From Bordetella sp. LUAb4 (lineage in GTDB: Bacteria; Pseudomonadota; Gammaproteobacteria; Burkholderiales; Burkholderiaceae_B), in assembly GCF_021325795.1 (NCBI RefSeq), contig NZ_JAHPZX010000001.1, positions 434,001-498,000 of the forward strand: a stretch of 64,000 nucleotides of DNA, given 5' to 3'. The stretch's first letter is position 1, and each line of letters begins with the position of its first letter. Position numbers and translations under genes: made by a program. A model generated the notes under the pieces. The model had not been told where the DNA came from, did no database searches, and worked only from the letters and a program-made list of their open reading frames with translations. Shown here piece by piece: positions 52,456-61,813 of the stretch.

Positions 52456-53955
52456 TCAGGACGGCTTGCGGCTGCCGCCCAACAACACGGCCACTTTGCG
52501 CTTGGGCGCGCCGGCGCGTCCTTCGTCGCTGGCTTCGGACCTGGCGGCGTCGGCCTGCAAGGCCGCGGGACTGGGTTCGTATGGACGCAGGAAGAAATCG
52601 TCCACCGGCGGGCGTGACGGCGCATCGTTGTAGCGGCGGCGGCCGGATGAAGCACGATTGTCACGGTCTTCGCCACGGTCACGGCCGTCACGGCCGCTAC
52701 GGCGTTCACGGCTGCCGATTTCCGGTTCACCGCCCCGGCCATGGCTGCGCGCCAGCAAGTCGGCGGGCAAATCCAGCTGACCGCGCGGCACCTGCCGCTT
52801 GATCAGTTTCTCGATGTCCAGCAGCAGCCGTTCTTCGCTGGGCGTGAACAGGGCGATGGCTTCGCCCGACGCGCCCGCGCGGCCCGTGCGGCCGATACGG
52901 TGCACATAGTCTTCGGCGTTGTACGGCAGGTCGTAATTGATGACGCAAGGCACGCCCGCCACGTCCAGCCCGCGCGCGGCCACGTCGGTGGCCACCAGCA
53001 CTTCCAGCTCGCCGGCCTTGAAGGCTTCCAGCGCCTTCATGCGATCGGCCTGGCTCTTGTCGCCGTGGATCGATTCGGCGCGTACGCCGTCCTTTTCCAG
53101 TTGGCGCGCCAAACGCGCGGTGCCGATCTTGGTGTTGGAGAACACGATGACCTGGCTCAGGTTGCGCGACTTCACAAGATGCACCACGGCCGCGCGCTTG
53201 CCTTCCGAGGTCATCGGATAGGCGATCTGCGTCACCGTATCGGCAGTGGCATTACGCCCGGCCACTTCGATTTCCACCGGGTTGTTCTGGAAGGAACGCG
53301 CCAGCTTGCGGATTTCATTGCTGAACGTGGCCGAGAACAGCAGGTTCTGGCGCTGTTGCGGCAGCAAACGGATGATGCGCTCGAGATCCGGCAGGAAACC
53401 CATGTCCAGCATGCGGTCCGCCTCGTCGAGCACCAGCACGTTGACCTGGCCCAGGTTGACGTTTTTCTGTTCGACGTGATCGAGCAGGCGGCCAGGCGTG
53501 GCCACCAGCACTTCGCAGCCGTTGCGCAACGCCTCTTTCTGCGGACCGATGTCGACGCCACCGAACACCACGGCCGCGCGCAACGGAGTGCGCGCGCAAT
53601 AGCGTTTGACGTTCTCGAAGACCTGGTCAGCCAATTCCCGCGTGGGCGTGAGCATCAAGGCGCGCACCGGATGGCGCGCGGGCGAGGCACTGGAATTGGA
53701 CATCGGCATCAGGCGATGCAGGATGGGCAGCGTGAAAGCGGCCGTCTTGCCGGTGCCGGTCTGCGCGGCGCCCATGACGTCGCGGCCGGACACGATCACC
53801 GGAAGCGCCTCGACCTGGATGGGCGTGGGCGTGGTGTAGCCGGTGTCGGCGATGGACTGCAGCAAGGAAGGATGCAGCCCAAAGTCCGCGAACGTGAGCG
53901 CGGGCGTGGCAATGTCTGCCGGCGTAGGCGCGGCGGTGGAGGAGGTTTCTGTCAT
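52456..53955 (-). CDS. rhlE: DEAD-box ATP-dependent RNA helicase (RhlE type)
   Basis: 499 residues. All helicase motifs are present: Q motif FADFGLHPSLLQSIADTGYT-TPTPIQ, AQTGTGKT, TPTRELA, VLDEADRMLDMGF, LFSATFS, DVAARGLDVAG and HRIGRTGRAG. The C-terminal about 130 residues are a basic, Arg/Gly/Asp-rich tail (SRERRSGRDGRDRGEDRDN) typical of RhlE and likely to bind RNA. Role in ribosome assembly or RNA turnover. Confidence 0.94.
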   Translation of the reverse strand: MTETSSTAAPTPADIATPALTFADFGLHPSLLQSIADTGYTTPTPIQVEALPVIVSGRDVMGAAQTGTGKTAAFTLPILHRLMPMSNSSASPARHPVRALMLTPTRELADQVFENVKRYCARTPLRAAVVFGGVDIGPQKEALRNGCEVLVATPGRLLDHVEQKNVNLGQVNVLVLDEADRMLDMGFLPDLERIIRLLPQQRQNLLFSATFSNEIRKLARSFQNNPVEIEVAGRNATADTVTQIAYPMTSEGKRAAVVHLVKSRNLSQVIVFSNTKIGTARLARQLEKDGVRAESIHGDKSQADRMKALEAFKAGELEVLVATDVAARGLDVAGVPCVINYDLPYNAEDYVHRIGRTGRAGASGEAIALFTPSEERLLLDIEKLIKRQVPRGQLDLPADLLARSHGRGGEPEIGSRERRSGRDGRDRGEDRDNRASSGRRRYNDAPSRPPVDDFFLRPYEPSPAALQADAARSEASDEGRAGAPKRKVAVLLGGSRKPS

Positions 53956-54217
53956 TAGGGGGATAGGCGATACCGGGCCACGTGCAAGGCACGAAACTGG
54001 CGAAAAGTCAGGCCCGGATTGCTGTGGAATGCGTAATTTTAGCGCAGGTAGCCATTTTCGCCGCTATCGGGGCTTTGGGCCGCGCCCTGAGCGGCGCTGC
54101 GGCCGGCTGGCTGGGTGCTTGGCCAGGTCCTGGGTCGGGTGCTTGGTCCAGTCCGTAACCGGGCGGCCAATCCGCGGCCAGCCTCCGGCGCCGCTGCCCG
54201 AACCATGCCGGTTCCGC

Positions 54218-54568
54218 CTACCCCACGATCCAGCGCAGGCCCCAGAGGGCCAGCATGCCGCTGACGATCACCAGCACCGCGCTGCGCGTACGCAGGAAGA
54301 CCAGCAGCGCCACCACCGCGGCCAGCAGGCGGATGTCGAAGCGGGGACCCTCGCCCGGCGTCCAGGGCAGGATTTCCGGCACGATGATGGCCGTCAGCGC
54401 CGCCACCGGCGCGAACCGCAGCGCCCGGCGCAGGCTGTCGGGCAGCGGCAGGTAATCCCCGAACACGGCGAAACCCGCCCGCGTCAACAGGCTGCATACG
54501 GTCAGCAGCCCGATCGCGGCGTAAACGTACAGTTCCTCGGCGGACAGCCCCAGCGACAAATCCGGCAT
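54218..54568 (-). CDS. azlD: AzlD-family branched-chain amino acid exporter subunit
   Basis: 116 residues from ATG 54568, in a TGATG overlap with azlC. Three to four hydrophobic segments (ELYVYAAIGLLTVCSLLTRA, FAPVAALTAIIVPEILPW, LLAAVVALLVFLRTRSAVLV). Small partner of AzlC in export of branched-chain amino acids or related compounds. Confidence 0.9.
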   Translation of the reverse strand: MPDLSLGLSAEELYVYAAIGLLTVCSLLTRAGFAVFGDYLPLPDSLRRALRFAPVAALTAIIVPEILPWTPGEGPRFDIRLLAAVVALLVFLRTRSAVLVIVSGMLALWGLRWIVG

Positions 54569-55362
54569 CAAGCCCTCCTGCGCGGATGGCGCTCGGCCAA
54601 CATGCCGGCCGCCACGCCGACCAACACCGCCAGGGCCAGCCCCAGGCGCAGCGGCAGCACCTGGCCGCACCAGGCCACCACGCCGGCGGCCAGCATGGCC
54701 ACCAGCATCGGCCGGGCGCCGGCCAGGGGAATGGTCACCGCCAACAGGGCCAGCACGGCGGCGAAATCCAGCGACCAGTTGGCCGGCACCATGGTGCCCA
54801 GGTAGATCCCCACGATCGACGCGATCTGCCAGGAAAACCAGCCCGGGGCGATACAGCCGATGAAAAACCACAGTTGCTCGCGCGTCCCCCGTTCAGACGC
54901 TTCGCCGTAGCGGGGCATGAACAGGACGAAACCCATATCGGTCGTGAAATAACCCAGCGCCAGGCGGCGCGGCCAGGTCAGATGGCGGATATAGGGGTGC
55001 AGGGCGGCGCCAAAGATGATGAACCGCAGATTGACCACGCAGCCGGCGGCAAAAATCAGCCATAGCGGCGCACCGGTGGCGATCAGCGGCAGCGAAGTCA
55101 GCTGGGCCGAGCCGGCATACAGCAACAGGGTCATGGCCAGCGCCATGGACTCGGTCAGTCCCGCCTTGACCATGGCCACGCCGGTCACCAGGCCCCAGGT
55201 CGCGGTGGCGATCAGCGACGGCAACACCGCGCGCAGGCCTTCCTGCATGGCAGCCATACGCTCCTGTCGGATCAGCGCGATGTCAGGATCGGAAAACGCC
55301 GGTTCTGAGGACAACGGGTTACCTGTGACAGCAGGAATCCGGCCTGTGCCGGATTGGATCAA
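54568..55362 (-). CDS. azlC: AzlC-family branched-chain amino acid exporter subunit
   Basis: Up to 264 residues. Helices ATWGLVTGVAMVKAGLTESM, LLLYAGSAQLTSLPLIATGA and LAVTIPLAGARPMLVAMLAA; FIIFGAALHPYIRHLTWPRR is typical of AzlC. The start is uncertain: TTG at 55362 lacks a binding site, and Met at 55257 (MAAMQEGLRA) has AGGAG just upstream and gives the usual length. It is divergent from ilvE, which fits a branched-chain amino acid theme. Confidence 0.9.
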   Translation of the reverse strand: MIQSGTGRIPAVTGNPLSSEPAFSDPDIALIRQERMAAMQEGLRAVLPSLIATATWGLVTGVAMVKAGLTESMALAMTLLLYAGSAQLTSLPLIATGAPLWLIFAAGCVVNLRFIIFGAALHPYIRHLTWPRRLALGYFTTDMGFVLFMPRYGEASERGTREQLWFFIGCIAPGWFSWQIASIVGIYLGTMVPANWSLDFAAVLALLAVTIPLAGARPMLVAMLAAGVVAWCGQVLPLRLGLALAVLVGVAAGMLAERHPRRRA

Positions 55363-55457
55363 GGTGGTGCAGGGACGCGGGATGCGTGCACCGGAACAGG
55401 GCGTATTGTAGCCGCGTCGCTTGATACAATACGACCCATTCTTTGTGGAGAGCTACC

Positions 55458-56378
55458 ATGTCGATGGCGGACCGCGACGGTTTCATCTGGTATGACGGCA
55501 AGCTGGTGCCCTGGCGCGATGCCACCACCCACGTACTGACCCACTCCCTGCACTACGGCCTGTCGGTCTTCGAAGGCGTACGTGCCTACAAGACGGACGA
55601 AGGCACCGCCATCTTCCGGCTCAAGGAACACACGCGCCGCCTGTTCAACTCGGCGCATATCTATCAGATCCCCATGCCCTACGACCAGGCCACGGTGGAG
55701 GCCGCGCAGTGCGAAGTCGTGCGCGCCAACGGGCTGGAATCCTGCTATCTGCGCCCGCTGGTCTTCTACGGCGCGGAAAAAATGGGCGTTTCACCCAAGG
55801 GCGCCAAGGTGCACGTGGCCATCGCGGCCTGGCCCTGGGGAGCCTACCTGGGCGAAGAAGCCCTGGCCCAGGGCATCCGCGTCAAGATTTCGTCCTTCGC
55901 GCGCCAGCATGTGAACGTGACCATGCCGCGTGCCAAGGTCGCCACCACGTACGCCAACTCGATCATCGCCAACGCCGAAGCCTTGCAGGACGGCTACGAC
56001 GAAGCCCTGCTGCTGGACACCGAAGGTTTCGTGGCGGAAGGCGCCGGCGAGAACGTCTTCATCGTGCGCGATGGCGTGCTGTGCGAACCGGAAATCGCTT
56101 CGGCGCTGACCGGCATCACCCGCTCGACCATCCACGCGCTGGCCGCCGACCTGGGCATTCCCATCCGCACCAGCCGCCTGACGCGCGATGACATCTATAT
56201 TGCCGACGAGGCTTTCTTCACCGGTACCGCCGCCGAGGTCACGCCCATCCGCGAGGTCGACAACCGCACGATAGGCAATGGCCGCCGCGGCCCGATCACC
56301 GAACGGCTGCAGAAGGCTTTCTTCGACGTCGTCCAGGGCCGCGATCCCAAGCACAAGGACTGGCTCACCAAGATCTGA
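55458..56378 (+). CDS. ilvE: Branched-chain amino acid aminotransferase
   Basis: 306 residues from ATG 55458 (GGAG seven bases upstream). Fold-type IV PLP enzyme: HVLTHSLHYGLSVFEGVRAY, YLRPLVFYGAEKMGVSPKGA, PRAKVATTYANSIIANAEAL (the PLP-Lys is in this region), EGFVAEGAGENVFIVRDGVL and ADEAFFTGTAAEVTPIREVD. Last step of Ile, Leu and Val synthesis. Confidence 0.96.
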   Translation: MSMADRDGFIWYDGKLVPWRDATTHVLTHSLHYGLSVFEGVRAYKTDEGTAIFRLKEHTRRLFNSAHIYQIPMPYDQATVEAAQCEVVRANGLESCYLRPLVFYGAEKMGVSPKGAKVHVAIAAWPWGAYLGEEALAQGIRVKISSFARQHVNVTMPRAKVATTYANSIIANAEALQDGYDEALLLDTEGFVAEGAGENVFIVRDGVLCEPEIASALTGITRSTIHALAADLGIPIRTSRLTRDDIYIADEAFFTGTAAEVTPIREVDNRTIGNGRRGPITERLQKAFFDVVQGRDPKHKDWLTKI

Positions 56379-56471
56379 CCGATGCGGCCGCCCGCCGGCC
56401 GGCCGACCATTTTTCATCGGGCGCGCAGCCGCGCCCATCAACCGCTTGCTTTTATCTATTCAGGAATCATC

Positions 56472-56687
56472 ATGACCGCCGCCGCCGCAACCGCCCGCCA
56501 GCACGAAACCATCGAGGTCGGTGCGGAAGACCTGCCCGTCTTCTGTCCCGGTCCCAAGGCACCGCTGTGGAGCATGCACCCGCGCGTTTTCCTTGACGTG
56601 GCCCACACCGGTAGCGCCCGCTGTCCTTATTGCGGTGCTGAATACCGGGTCAAGCCCGGTACGGTGCTCACTGGCCACGGCCACTGA
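56472..56687 (+). CDS. CHCC-type zinc-finger protein
   Basis: 71 residues. VFCPGPKAPLWSMHPRVFLD, then GSARCPYCGAEYRVKPG: Cys, His, Cys-x2-Cys form the zf-CHCC ligands, as in the NDUFS6/NuoS6-like family. Often found beside ilvE in this group. 93 bases after ilvE. Confidence 0.9.
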   Translation: MTAAAATARQHETIEVGAEDLPVFCPGPKAPLWSMHPRVFLDVAHTGSARCPYCGAEYRVKPGTVLTGHGH

Positions 56688-56747
56688 TCGCGCAGCGCCG
56701 GACGACGCGCGCCGCGCGCCCCGCGGCCCACTGTTTTGGATAGCCTC

Positions 56748-57170
56748 ATGTTCGCCACGCCCGACGAAGCTGAACACGCCTTCTACGAAGCCCTGGAGCA
56801 GGGCGACCCCGTGCGCATGATGCAGGTGTGGTCGGACGATGAAGATATCGTCGTCATCCACCCCGGCGGCTTGCGCGTGGTCGGCCATAGCGCCGTGCAG
56901 GAGACCTGGCATCAGATCCTGTCCACCGGGCCCGTGCGGGTGCGGCCCATGCGGCCGCTTGTCCTGCTGAGCATGATGAGCGCCGTCCACGTCCTGATCG
57001 AGCAGGTCGCGACATCGGCAAATCCCAATGCGCCGTTCGCCAACTGCTACGTGACGAACATTTATCACAAGGGTCCCACCGGCTGGCGCATGGTCATGCA
57101 CCACGCTTCGCCGGCACCCGCGGAGGCTGGCGTGCTCGACCTGCACGACGTCCCCGACATGCTGCACTAG
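56748..57170 (+). CDS. SnoaL-like/NTF2-fold protein
   Basis: 140 residues from ATG 56748; TTG at 56736 is the alternative. PDEAEHAFYEALEQGDPVRM, VWSDDEDIVVIHPGGLRVVG, VQETWHQILSTGPVRVRPMR and YVTNIYHKGPTGWRMVMHHA are the cone-shaped NTF2 fold of the SnoaL/DUF4440 class. Function unknown. 60 bases after the zinc-finger gene. Confidence 0.88.
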   Translation: MFATPDEAEHAFYEALEQGDPVRMMQVWSDDEDIVVIHPGGLRVVGHSAVQETWHQILSTGPVRVRPMRPLVLLSMMSAVHVLIEQVATSANPNAPFANCYVTNIYHKGPTGWRMVMHHASPAPAEAGVLDLHDVPDMLH

Positions 57171-57185
57171 ACGAACGGACGCGCA

Positions 57186-58286
57186 TTGGCACACGCTCGC
57201 CTGGATACCACGCCCTGCCCTGTCCCTGCCTGGCTGCCCGACGGCCACAGCCAGACTATCTACGCCGCCACGCTGGCGCAGTACCACCGCATCGCCTTCG
57301 TGCGTGAGCGGGTGGAGACGCCCGACGGCGACTTTGTCGATATCGACTGGACAGGTCCGGGGCTGTTTCCCCACAAGTCCCCTGACAACCAGGGCAATAT
57401 CGCCACGCCCGCGGTGGCCAGCACACCGACGGCCGCGGCCCGCTGGATCAACGAGGCCGACTGGGCGTCGCTGCCGCAGACTGAAGGCACACCGGCCCTG
57501 GTGCTGTTCCACGGCCTGGAAGGCGGCAGCATGAGCCGCTACGCCCAATCGGTCTCGCACCACTTCCGCGCGCGCGGATGGATCGTCGCCATCGCGCATT
57601 TCCGTGGCTGCTCGGGGGTGCCCAATCGCCTGGCGCGCGCGTATTACTCGGGCGACTCGGACGAGGTCGGCTTCATGTTGAACAGCGTACGCGCCCGCGT
57701 GCCGCATGCGCGTTGGCATGCCGTGGGGGTTTCGCTGGGCGGCAATGCCTTGCTCAAATACGTCGGCGAGCAGCAGGAGCAAGTGGCCTGGCTGGGCGCC
57801 TGCGCCGGCATTTCAGTGCCGCTGGACCTGGTGGCCGGCGGCAACAGCCTGTCGAAGGGTTTCATCAACCGCCGCATCTACAGCGCGTATTTCCTGCGCA
57901 CCATGAAGCACAAAGTGCTGGAGAAGGCGCGGCGCTTTCCGGGCTCCATCGACGTGATGCGGATCGCCCATGCGCGCGATTTGCGCGACTTCGACGATGC
58001 CTATACCGCGCCCATGCATGGCTTTCGCAATGCCCTGGATTATTGGACGCGTGCGTCGAGCAAGCCCTGGCTGGCCAGTGTCACCGTGCCGACACTGGTG
58101 CTGAATGCCCGCAATGATCCTTTCTTTCCCGAACCGGCCTTGCCGGGCCCGGCGGATTGCTCGGCCGCGGTGCTGCTGCACCAGCCGGCCACCGGCGGCC
58201 ATGCGGGCTTCCCGACAGGCGCCTTTCCGGGCCACCTGGGATGGCTGCCGCAACGGCTGGGACGCTTCTTCGAAACGGGGCTGTAG
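57186..58286 (+). CDS. YheT-like alpha/beta-hydrolase
   Basis: 366 residues from TTG 57186; there is no upstream ATG in frame. PAWLPDGHSQTIYAATLAQY is the typical N-terminus. The oxyanion/entry segment is LVLFHGLEGGSMSRYAQSVS, the nucleophile elbow is GVSLGGNALLKYVGE, the acid Asp is LNARNDPFFP and the His is ATGGHAGFP. Cytoplasmic esterase of COG0429; substrate unknown. 15 bases after the SnoaL-like gene. Confidence 0.93.
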   Translation: MAHARLDTTPCPVPAWLPDGHSQTIYAATLAQYHRIAFVRERVETPDGDFVDIDWTGPGLFPHKSPDNQGNIATPAVASTPTAAARWINEADWASLPQTEGTPALVLFHGLEGGSMSRYAQSVSHHFRARGWIVAIAHFRGCSGVPNRLARAYYSGDSDEVGFMLNSVRARVPHARWHAVGVSLGGNALLKYVGEQQEQVAWLGACAGISVPLDLVAGGNSLSKGFINRRIYSAYFLRTMKHKVLEKARRFPGSIDVMRIAHARDLRDFDDAYTAPMHGFRNALDYWTRASSKPWLASVTVPTLVLNARNDPFFPEPALPGPADCSAAVLLHQPATGGHAGFPTGAFPGHLGWLPQRLGRFFETGL

Positions 58287-58299
58287 GGGTAGGCCCCCC

Positions 58300-58370
58300 T
58301 TACCGCGTGGAGCGCGGCCCCTCGGAGGGCCACACCCGCGGACCGGGCGACCCGGCTCCGCGGTGTCCCC
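58300..58370. other. Hairpins between convergent genes
   Basis: GGCCC-CTCGGA-GGGCC and the longer stem around CCGCGGACCGGG-CGA-CCCGG-C-TCCGCGG (58337-58363). No T-run. It may act as a bidirectional terminator for the hydrolase and BepA-like genes. Confidence 0.5.
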
Positions 58371-58376
58371 GATCTC

Positions 58377-59894
58377 TCAGCTCTTGAAGCGTTGCAGCAG
58401 CCGGCGTTGCTCTTCCAGGCTGTCGCGGACTTCCTTGATCTGCACGTCGATCTGCGACTGTTCGTAGAAATCGCGCGAGAGGTCGCGCGCCTGGCGCAGT
58501 TGCGCTTCGGCCGCGGGCAAGGCGCCGACGGCAATGTAGTAGCGCGCCATTTCGCGCCGTGCGCCAACCCGGTCGCCGGTGCTTTCTTCGCTCTGCGCCA
58601 GCATTTGATAGAAGGCCGGCTCGTCCTCCCCCCACTGCTTGATGCGGTCGCGCAGGAAAGCCTGCGCCGCGTCGTGACGGCCGGCGTTCTGCAAGGCCTG
58701 CACATAGGCCATGCTGATGGCATACCGATTCGGATATTTCTTCCAGGCCGCTTCGGCCAGCGCCAGCGCGCGCGGCACATCCTTCTGCGCGAAAGCCAGG
58801 TCGATGCCCAGCTTGGCCAGTTCCGGCGAGGTGCGGCCGTCGGCGCTGGCCAGCTCCAGGTTCTTGCCGGCGGCAGCCAGATTGCCACGCTGCAGCTCGC
58901 CATAGGCCAGGCCATAGTAAGCCGCCGACTGGCGCACGCCCGTCGCCGTACGCGATTCGTCCTGCAACTGCTGCGACGCGCTGCGCAAGCTGAGCGCGTC
59001 GCGCCCCTGCATGACCCGCATCTTGGCGCGCAAGTACCAGTAATCGTCGCTATCCACATGGCGCACGGCCGGTATGTTGCGCACGCGGTTCTGGATATCC
59101 GACATCCGCTCGATGGACAAAGGGTGGGTCGATGCCCACGCGCCCCCGCCCGTGCCTTCGTTCAAGCGGGACGCATTCATCAAGCGGGCAAACATGCGCG
59201 ACATGCCGGCGGGATCGAAGCCTGCGCCGGTGAGCATCTGGAAGCCCGCACGGTCCGCCTCGCGTTCCGCATCTCGCGAGAAACCCAATTGGCGGTCGAT
59301 GGCGGCGGCCTGGCCGAACGCGGCCACGCCCATCGCCAGGTTGCCCCCGCCACCAGCCAAGGCGGCCAGCAGCGCAGCCGCGACCGACGCCAACGCGATG
59401 GCGCCGTTCTGGTTCTGCTGAGTCATGCCGCGGGCGATGTGACGCTGCACGACGTGGCCGATTTCGTGGGCCAGCACCGAGGCCAGCTCGGATTCACTAT
59501 CGGTGGCAACGATCAGGCCGGTGTTCACGCCGATGTAGCCGCCAGGCATGGCGAATGCATTGATCTCCGGATCACGCACACCGAACAATTCGATCTCCGG
59601 CACGGTGCCCGGAGAATATTGCGCAAGTTTGCGCCCTAATCCTGTCAGATACTGGTTCAGCTCGGCGTCATTGATATACGTAGGATCGCGCCGGCCTTCC
59701 GCCATGATGGCCTGGCCCAGTTTTTTTTCGACGTAAGGAGAAAGGTCGGCGGATGACGCCGCGCCCATCGATGGCAGGCCGACAGGTTGGGCACGGACGG
59801 CCGTGGCCGCGCTTACCGCCACTGATGCACTAAGCAACAGGATTAACGGCTTGCATACCCAACGAAGTGGCAATGTCTTATCCCAGCGTTTCAT
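58377..59894 (-). CDS. BepA-like M48 metalloprotease with TPR region
   Basis: 505 residues from ATG 59894. Signal peptide [22 protein letters not shown]. Zinc site [18 protein letters not shown] (HExxH), third ligand in the [20 protein letters not shown] segment. C-terminal TPR-like helices ([37 protein letters not shown]). A periplasmic protease/chaperone for outer-membrane proteins (BepA/YfgC family). It is divergent from galU. Confidence 0.93.
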   Translation of the reverse strand: MKRWDKTLPLRWVCKPLILLLSASVAVSAATAVRAQPVGLPSMGAASSADLSPYVEKKLGQAIMAEGRRDPTYINDAELNQYLTGLGRKLAQYSPGTVPEIELFGVRDPEINAFAMPGGYIGVNTGLIVATDSESELASVLAHEIGHVVQRHIARGMTQQNQNGAIALASVAAALLAALAGGGGNLAMGVAAFGQAAAIDRQLGFSRDAEREADRAGFQMLTGAGFDPAGMSRMFARLMNASRLNEGTGGGAWASTHPLSIERMSDIQNRVRNIPAVRHVDSDDYWYLRAKMRVMQGRDALSLRSASQQLQDESRTATGVRQSAAYYGLAYGELQRGNLAAAGKNLELASADGRTSPELAKLGIDLAFAQKDVPRALALAEAAWKKYPNRYAISMAYVQALQNAGRHDAAQAFLRDRIKQWGEDEPAFYQMLAQSEESTGDRVGARREMARYYIAVGALPAAEAQLRQARDLSRDFYEQSQIDVQIKEVRDSLEEQRRLLQRFKS

Positions 59895-59966
59895 GCGATT
59901 ATCATAGTCGAGCCAATCAATATACCGCTTTCCTTTAACAGATCGGATTATCACTTCGAGGTTCCA

Positions 59967-60812
59967 ATGCGCCCTATCAGAAAAGCCGTGTTTCCCGTTG
60001 CAGGGATGGGCACCCGTTTCCTGCCGGCAACCAAGGCCATGCCCAAGGAAATGCTGCCGGTTGTCGACAAACCCCTGATCCAATACGCTGTCGAGGAAGC
60101 TGTCGCGGCAGGCATCACGGACTTGATTTTTGTGACCGGGCGAAACAAGCGCGCCATCGAAGATCACTTCGATTCCGCCCCTGAACTTGAATCCGATCTG
60201 GAGAAAAAGGGCAAGGTCGAGCTGTTGAACATGGTGCGGGGCATTCTGCCAGCCGGCGTCAATTGCATCTACATTCGCCAATCGGCTCCCCTGGGCCTGG
60301 GCCACGCCGTGCTGACCGCCGCCCCCGCGGTGGGCAACGAGCCCTTCGTCGTGGTGCTGGCCGATGACTTGATCGATGCCGACACGCCCGTGCTCAAGCA
60401 GTTGGTCAATACCGCCATCAAGTACGACGGCAGCGTATTGGGCGTGCAGGACGTGCCGCGCGAAGAGACCAAGAAGTACGGGATCGTGGCGGCGACGCGA
60501 GTGGACGACCGCACCGAGCGCGTCACGCACATCGTCGAAAAGCCCGAACCGGCCGACGCGCCTTCAACCCTGGCCGTGGTGGGCCGCTATGTGCTGGAAG
60601 CGGAAATCTTCGATCATCTGCGCTCGACCAAGATGGGCGCCGGCAACGAGATCCAGCTGACCGACGGCATTGCTTCGCTGATGCGCGACCGCGCGGTGTT
60701 CGCGCATCGCTACGAAGGCACCCGCTATGACTGCGGCAACAAGTCCGGCATGTTCCAGGCTACCGTCGCGCTTGGCCGCAAGTACCACGGCCTGACGCCC
60801 GACAAAGAGTAA
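59967..60812 (+). CDS. galU: UTP-glucose-1-phosphate uridylyltransferase
   Basis: 281 residues. [20 protein letters not shown] is the nucleotide-binding signature, followed by [37 protein letters not shown] and [20 protein letters not shown]. Makes UDP-glucose for polysaccharide and LPS synthesis. A strong terminator follows at 60840 inside the convergent gene. Confidence 0.97.
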   Translation: MRPIRKAVFPVAGMGTRFLPATKAMPKEMLPVVDKPLIQYAVEEAVAAGITDLIFVTGRNKRAIEDHFDSAPELESDLEKKGKVELLNMVRGILPAGVNCIYIRQSAPLGLGHAVLTAAPAVGNEPFVVVLADDLIDADTPVLKQLVNTAIKYDGSVLGVQDVPREETKKYGIVAATRVDDRTERVTHIVEKPEPADAPSTLAVVGRYVLEAEIFDHLRSTKMGAGNEIQLTDGIASLMRDRAVFAHRYEGTRYDCGNKSGMFQATVALGRKYHGLTPDKE

Positions 60813-60837
60813 GCACCTGCCTCAGGGGCTTTGAAGA

Positions 60838-61713
60838 TCACGCGCCCGCTGGGCGCGTTGTCTTTTTCCCCGTCGGCGGGGGGCGGCGTTTACGCTGCGG
60901 CAGGCGATGCTTGCCGGACAAGCGCATCAGGGTGCCCAGCGCGACCAGCAAACCCACCACCTCGACCAGCGCGGCGGGGATCCACATGGTCAGGCCGCCG
61001 ATGCTCTGGTCCATCAGGGCCGGCATGGCGATGGCGCGGCCGCACAGTTCGAACAAGGGATAGAGGTCGCGTTCGGTCAAGGCGATGTAGGCGCCCGCCA
61101 CCATCTGCGGCGCCATCGTGAAGATGGGCGACAGCACGCGCCCACCCGGCGACATGGCGGCCGGCGGACTGGGCCGGCGATCCAGCACCAGGTTCCAGTA
61201 GAGGAAGCCGCTCGCCACCACGGACCAATTCATCAGGCGATAGAGCCGCCAATCGAGCATGGAATAGAACTGCACCGTCGGCAGCAGCCATACCAGGACC
61301 AGGAATACGAACAGGACGGGAATCAGGTACTTGTTGGTGAGGATGCCGATAAGCAGGCGCCCCGTCGCGCCCTCGTTGAAGCGGCGCAAGGCGCTGCGCC
61401 AGGCCAGCGGCAGGCCGGCACGCATGGCCGACCCGGGAAAGGCACCCATCAGCAGCAAGGGGCCCAGGTGATGCAGCACCAGGTGCTGCGCCCGATGGAT
61501 GAAGAACATCCGCTCTGCGTAGTAGTCCAGGCGGGTGTGCATGGACAGGTAAAGCAGGATCCAGCCAGTCCAGAACAAGGCCTTGCGGGCACCGGTGACG
61601 TGATGGCTGCGTCCGCCGCGCACGAACAGGAACGCGGAGGCCAGGAACAGGGCCACCAACGTGGGGGAGAACTCCCAGGGCACCAGCCAATCGAGCCAGT
61701 CCAGCGATTCCAT
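60838..61713 (-). CDS. CtaG-type cytochrome c oxidase assembly membrane protein
   Basis: 291 residues from ATG 61713 (AGGA five bases upstream). Several helices: FSPTLVALFLASAFLFVRGG, KALFWTGWILLYLSMHTRLD, LIPVLFVFLVLVWLLPTVQF, FTMAPQMVAGAYIALTERDL and WIPAALVEVVGLLVALGTLM. HRAQHLVLHHLGPLLLMGAF holds several His that may bind copper, as in the Caa3_CtaG family (COG3336). Its role is oxidase copper delivery or assembly, by family. Confidence 0.88.
   Translation of the reverse strand: MESLDWLDWLVPWEFSPTLVALFLASAFLFVRGGRSHHVTGARKALFWTGWILLYLSMHTRLDYYAERMFFIHRAQHLVLHHLGPLLLMGAFPGSAMRAGLPLAWRSALRRFNEGATGRLLIGILTNKYLIPVLFVFLVLVWLLPTVQFYSMLDWRLYRLMNWSVVASGFLYWNLVLDRRPSPPAAMSPGGRVLSPIFTMAPQMVAGAYIALTERDLYPLFELCGRAIAMPALMDQSIGGLTMWIPAALVEVVGLLVALGTLMRLSGKHRLPQRKRRPPPTGKKTTRPAGA
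60840..60867 (+). terminator. Rho-independent terminator of galU, inside the 3' end of the convergent CtaG-type gene
   Basis: Stem ACGCGCCC / GGGCGCGT with a three-base loop, then TGTCTTTTT. Confidence 0.85.
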
Positions 61714-61813
61714 GGCGATCCTTGCCGATCGGGAAACGAACGGCCGTCCGAATTCGACGCACCGTCGCCGGGGCGCGACACGCACCCCGCGGAGGGGTGA
61801 TTGTAGACCGGGC

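Noticed and set aside
52741-53958. A 405-codon plus-strand open frame
   Set aside because: Antisense shadow of the RhlE-type helicase gene.
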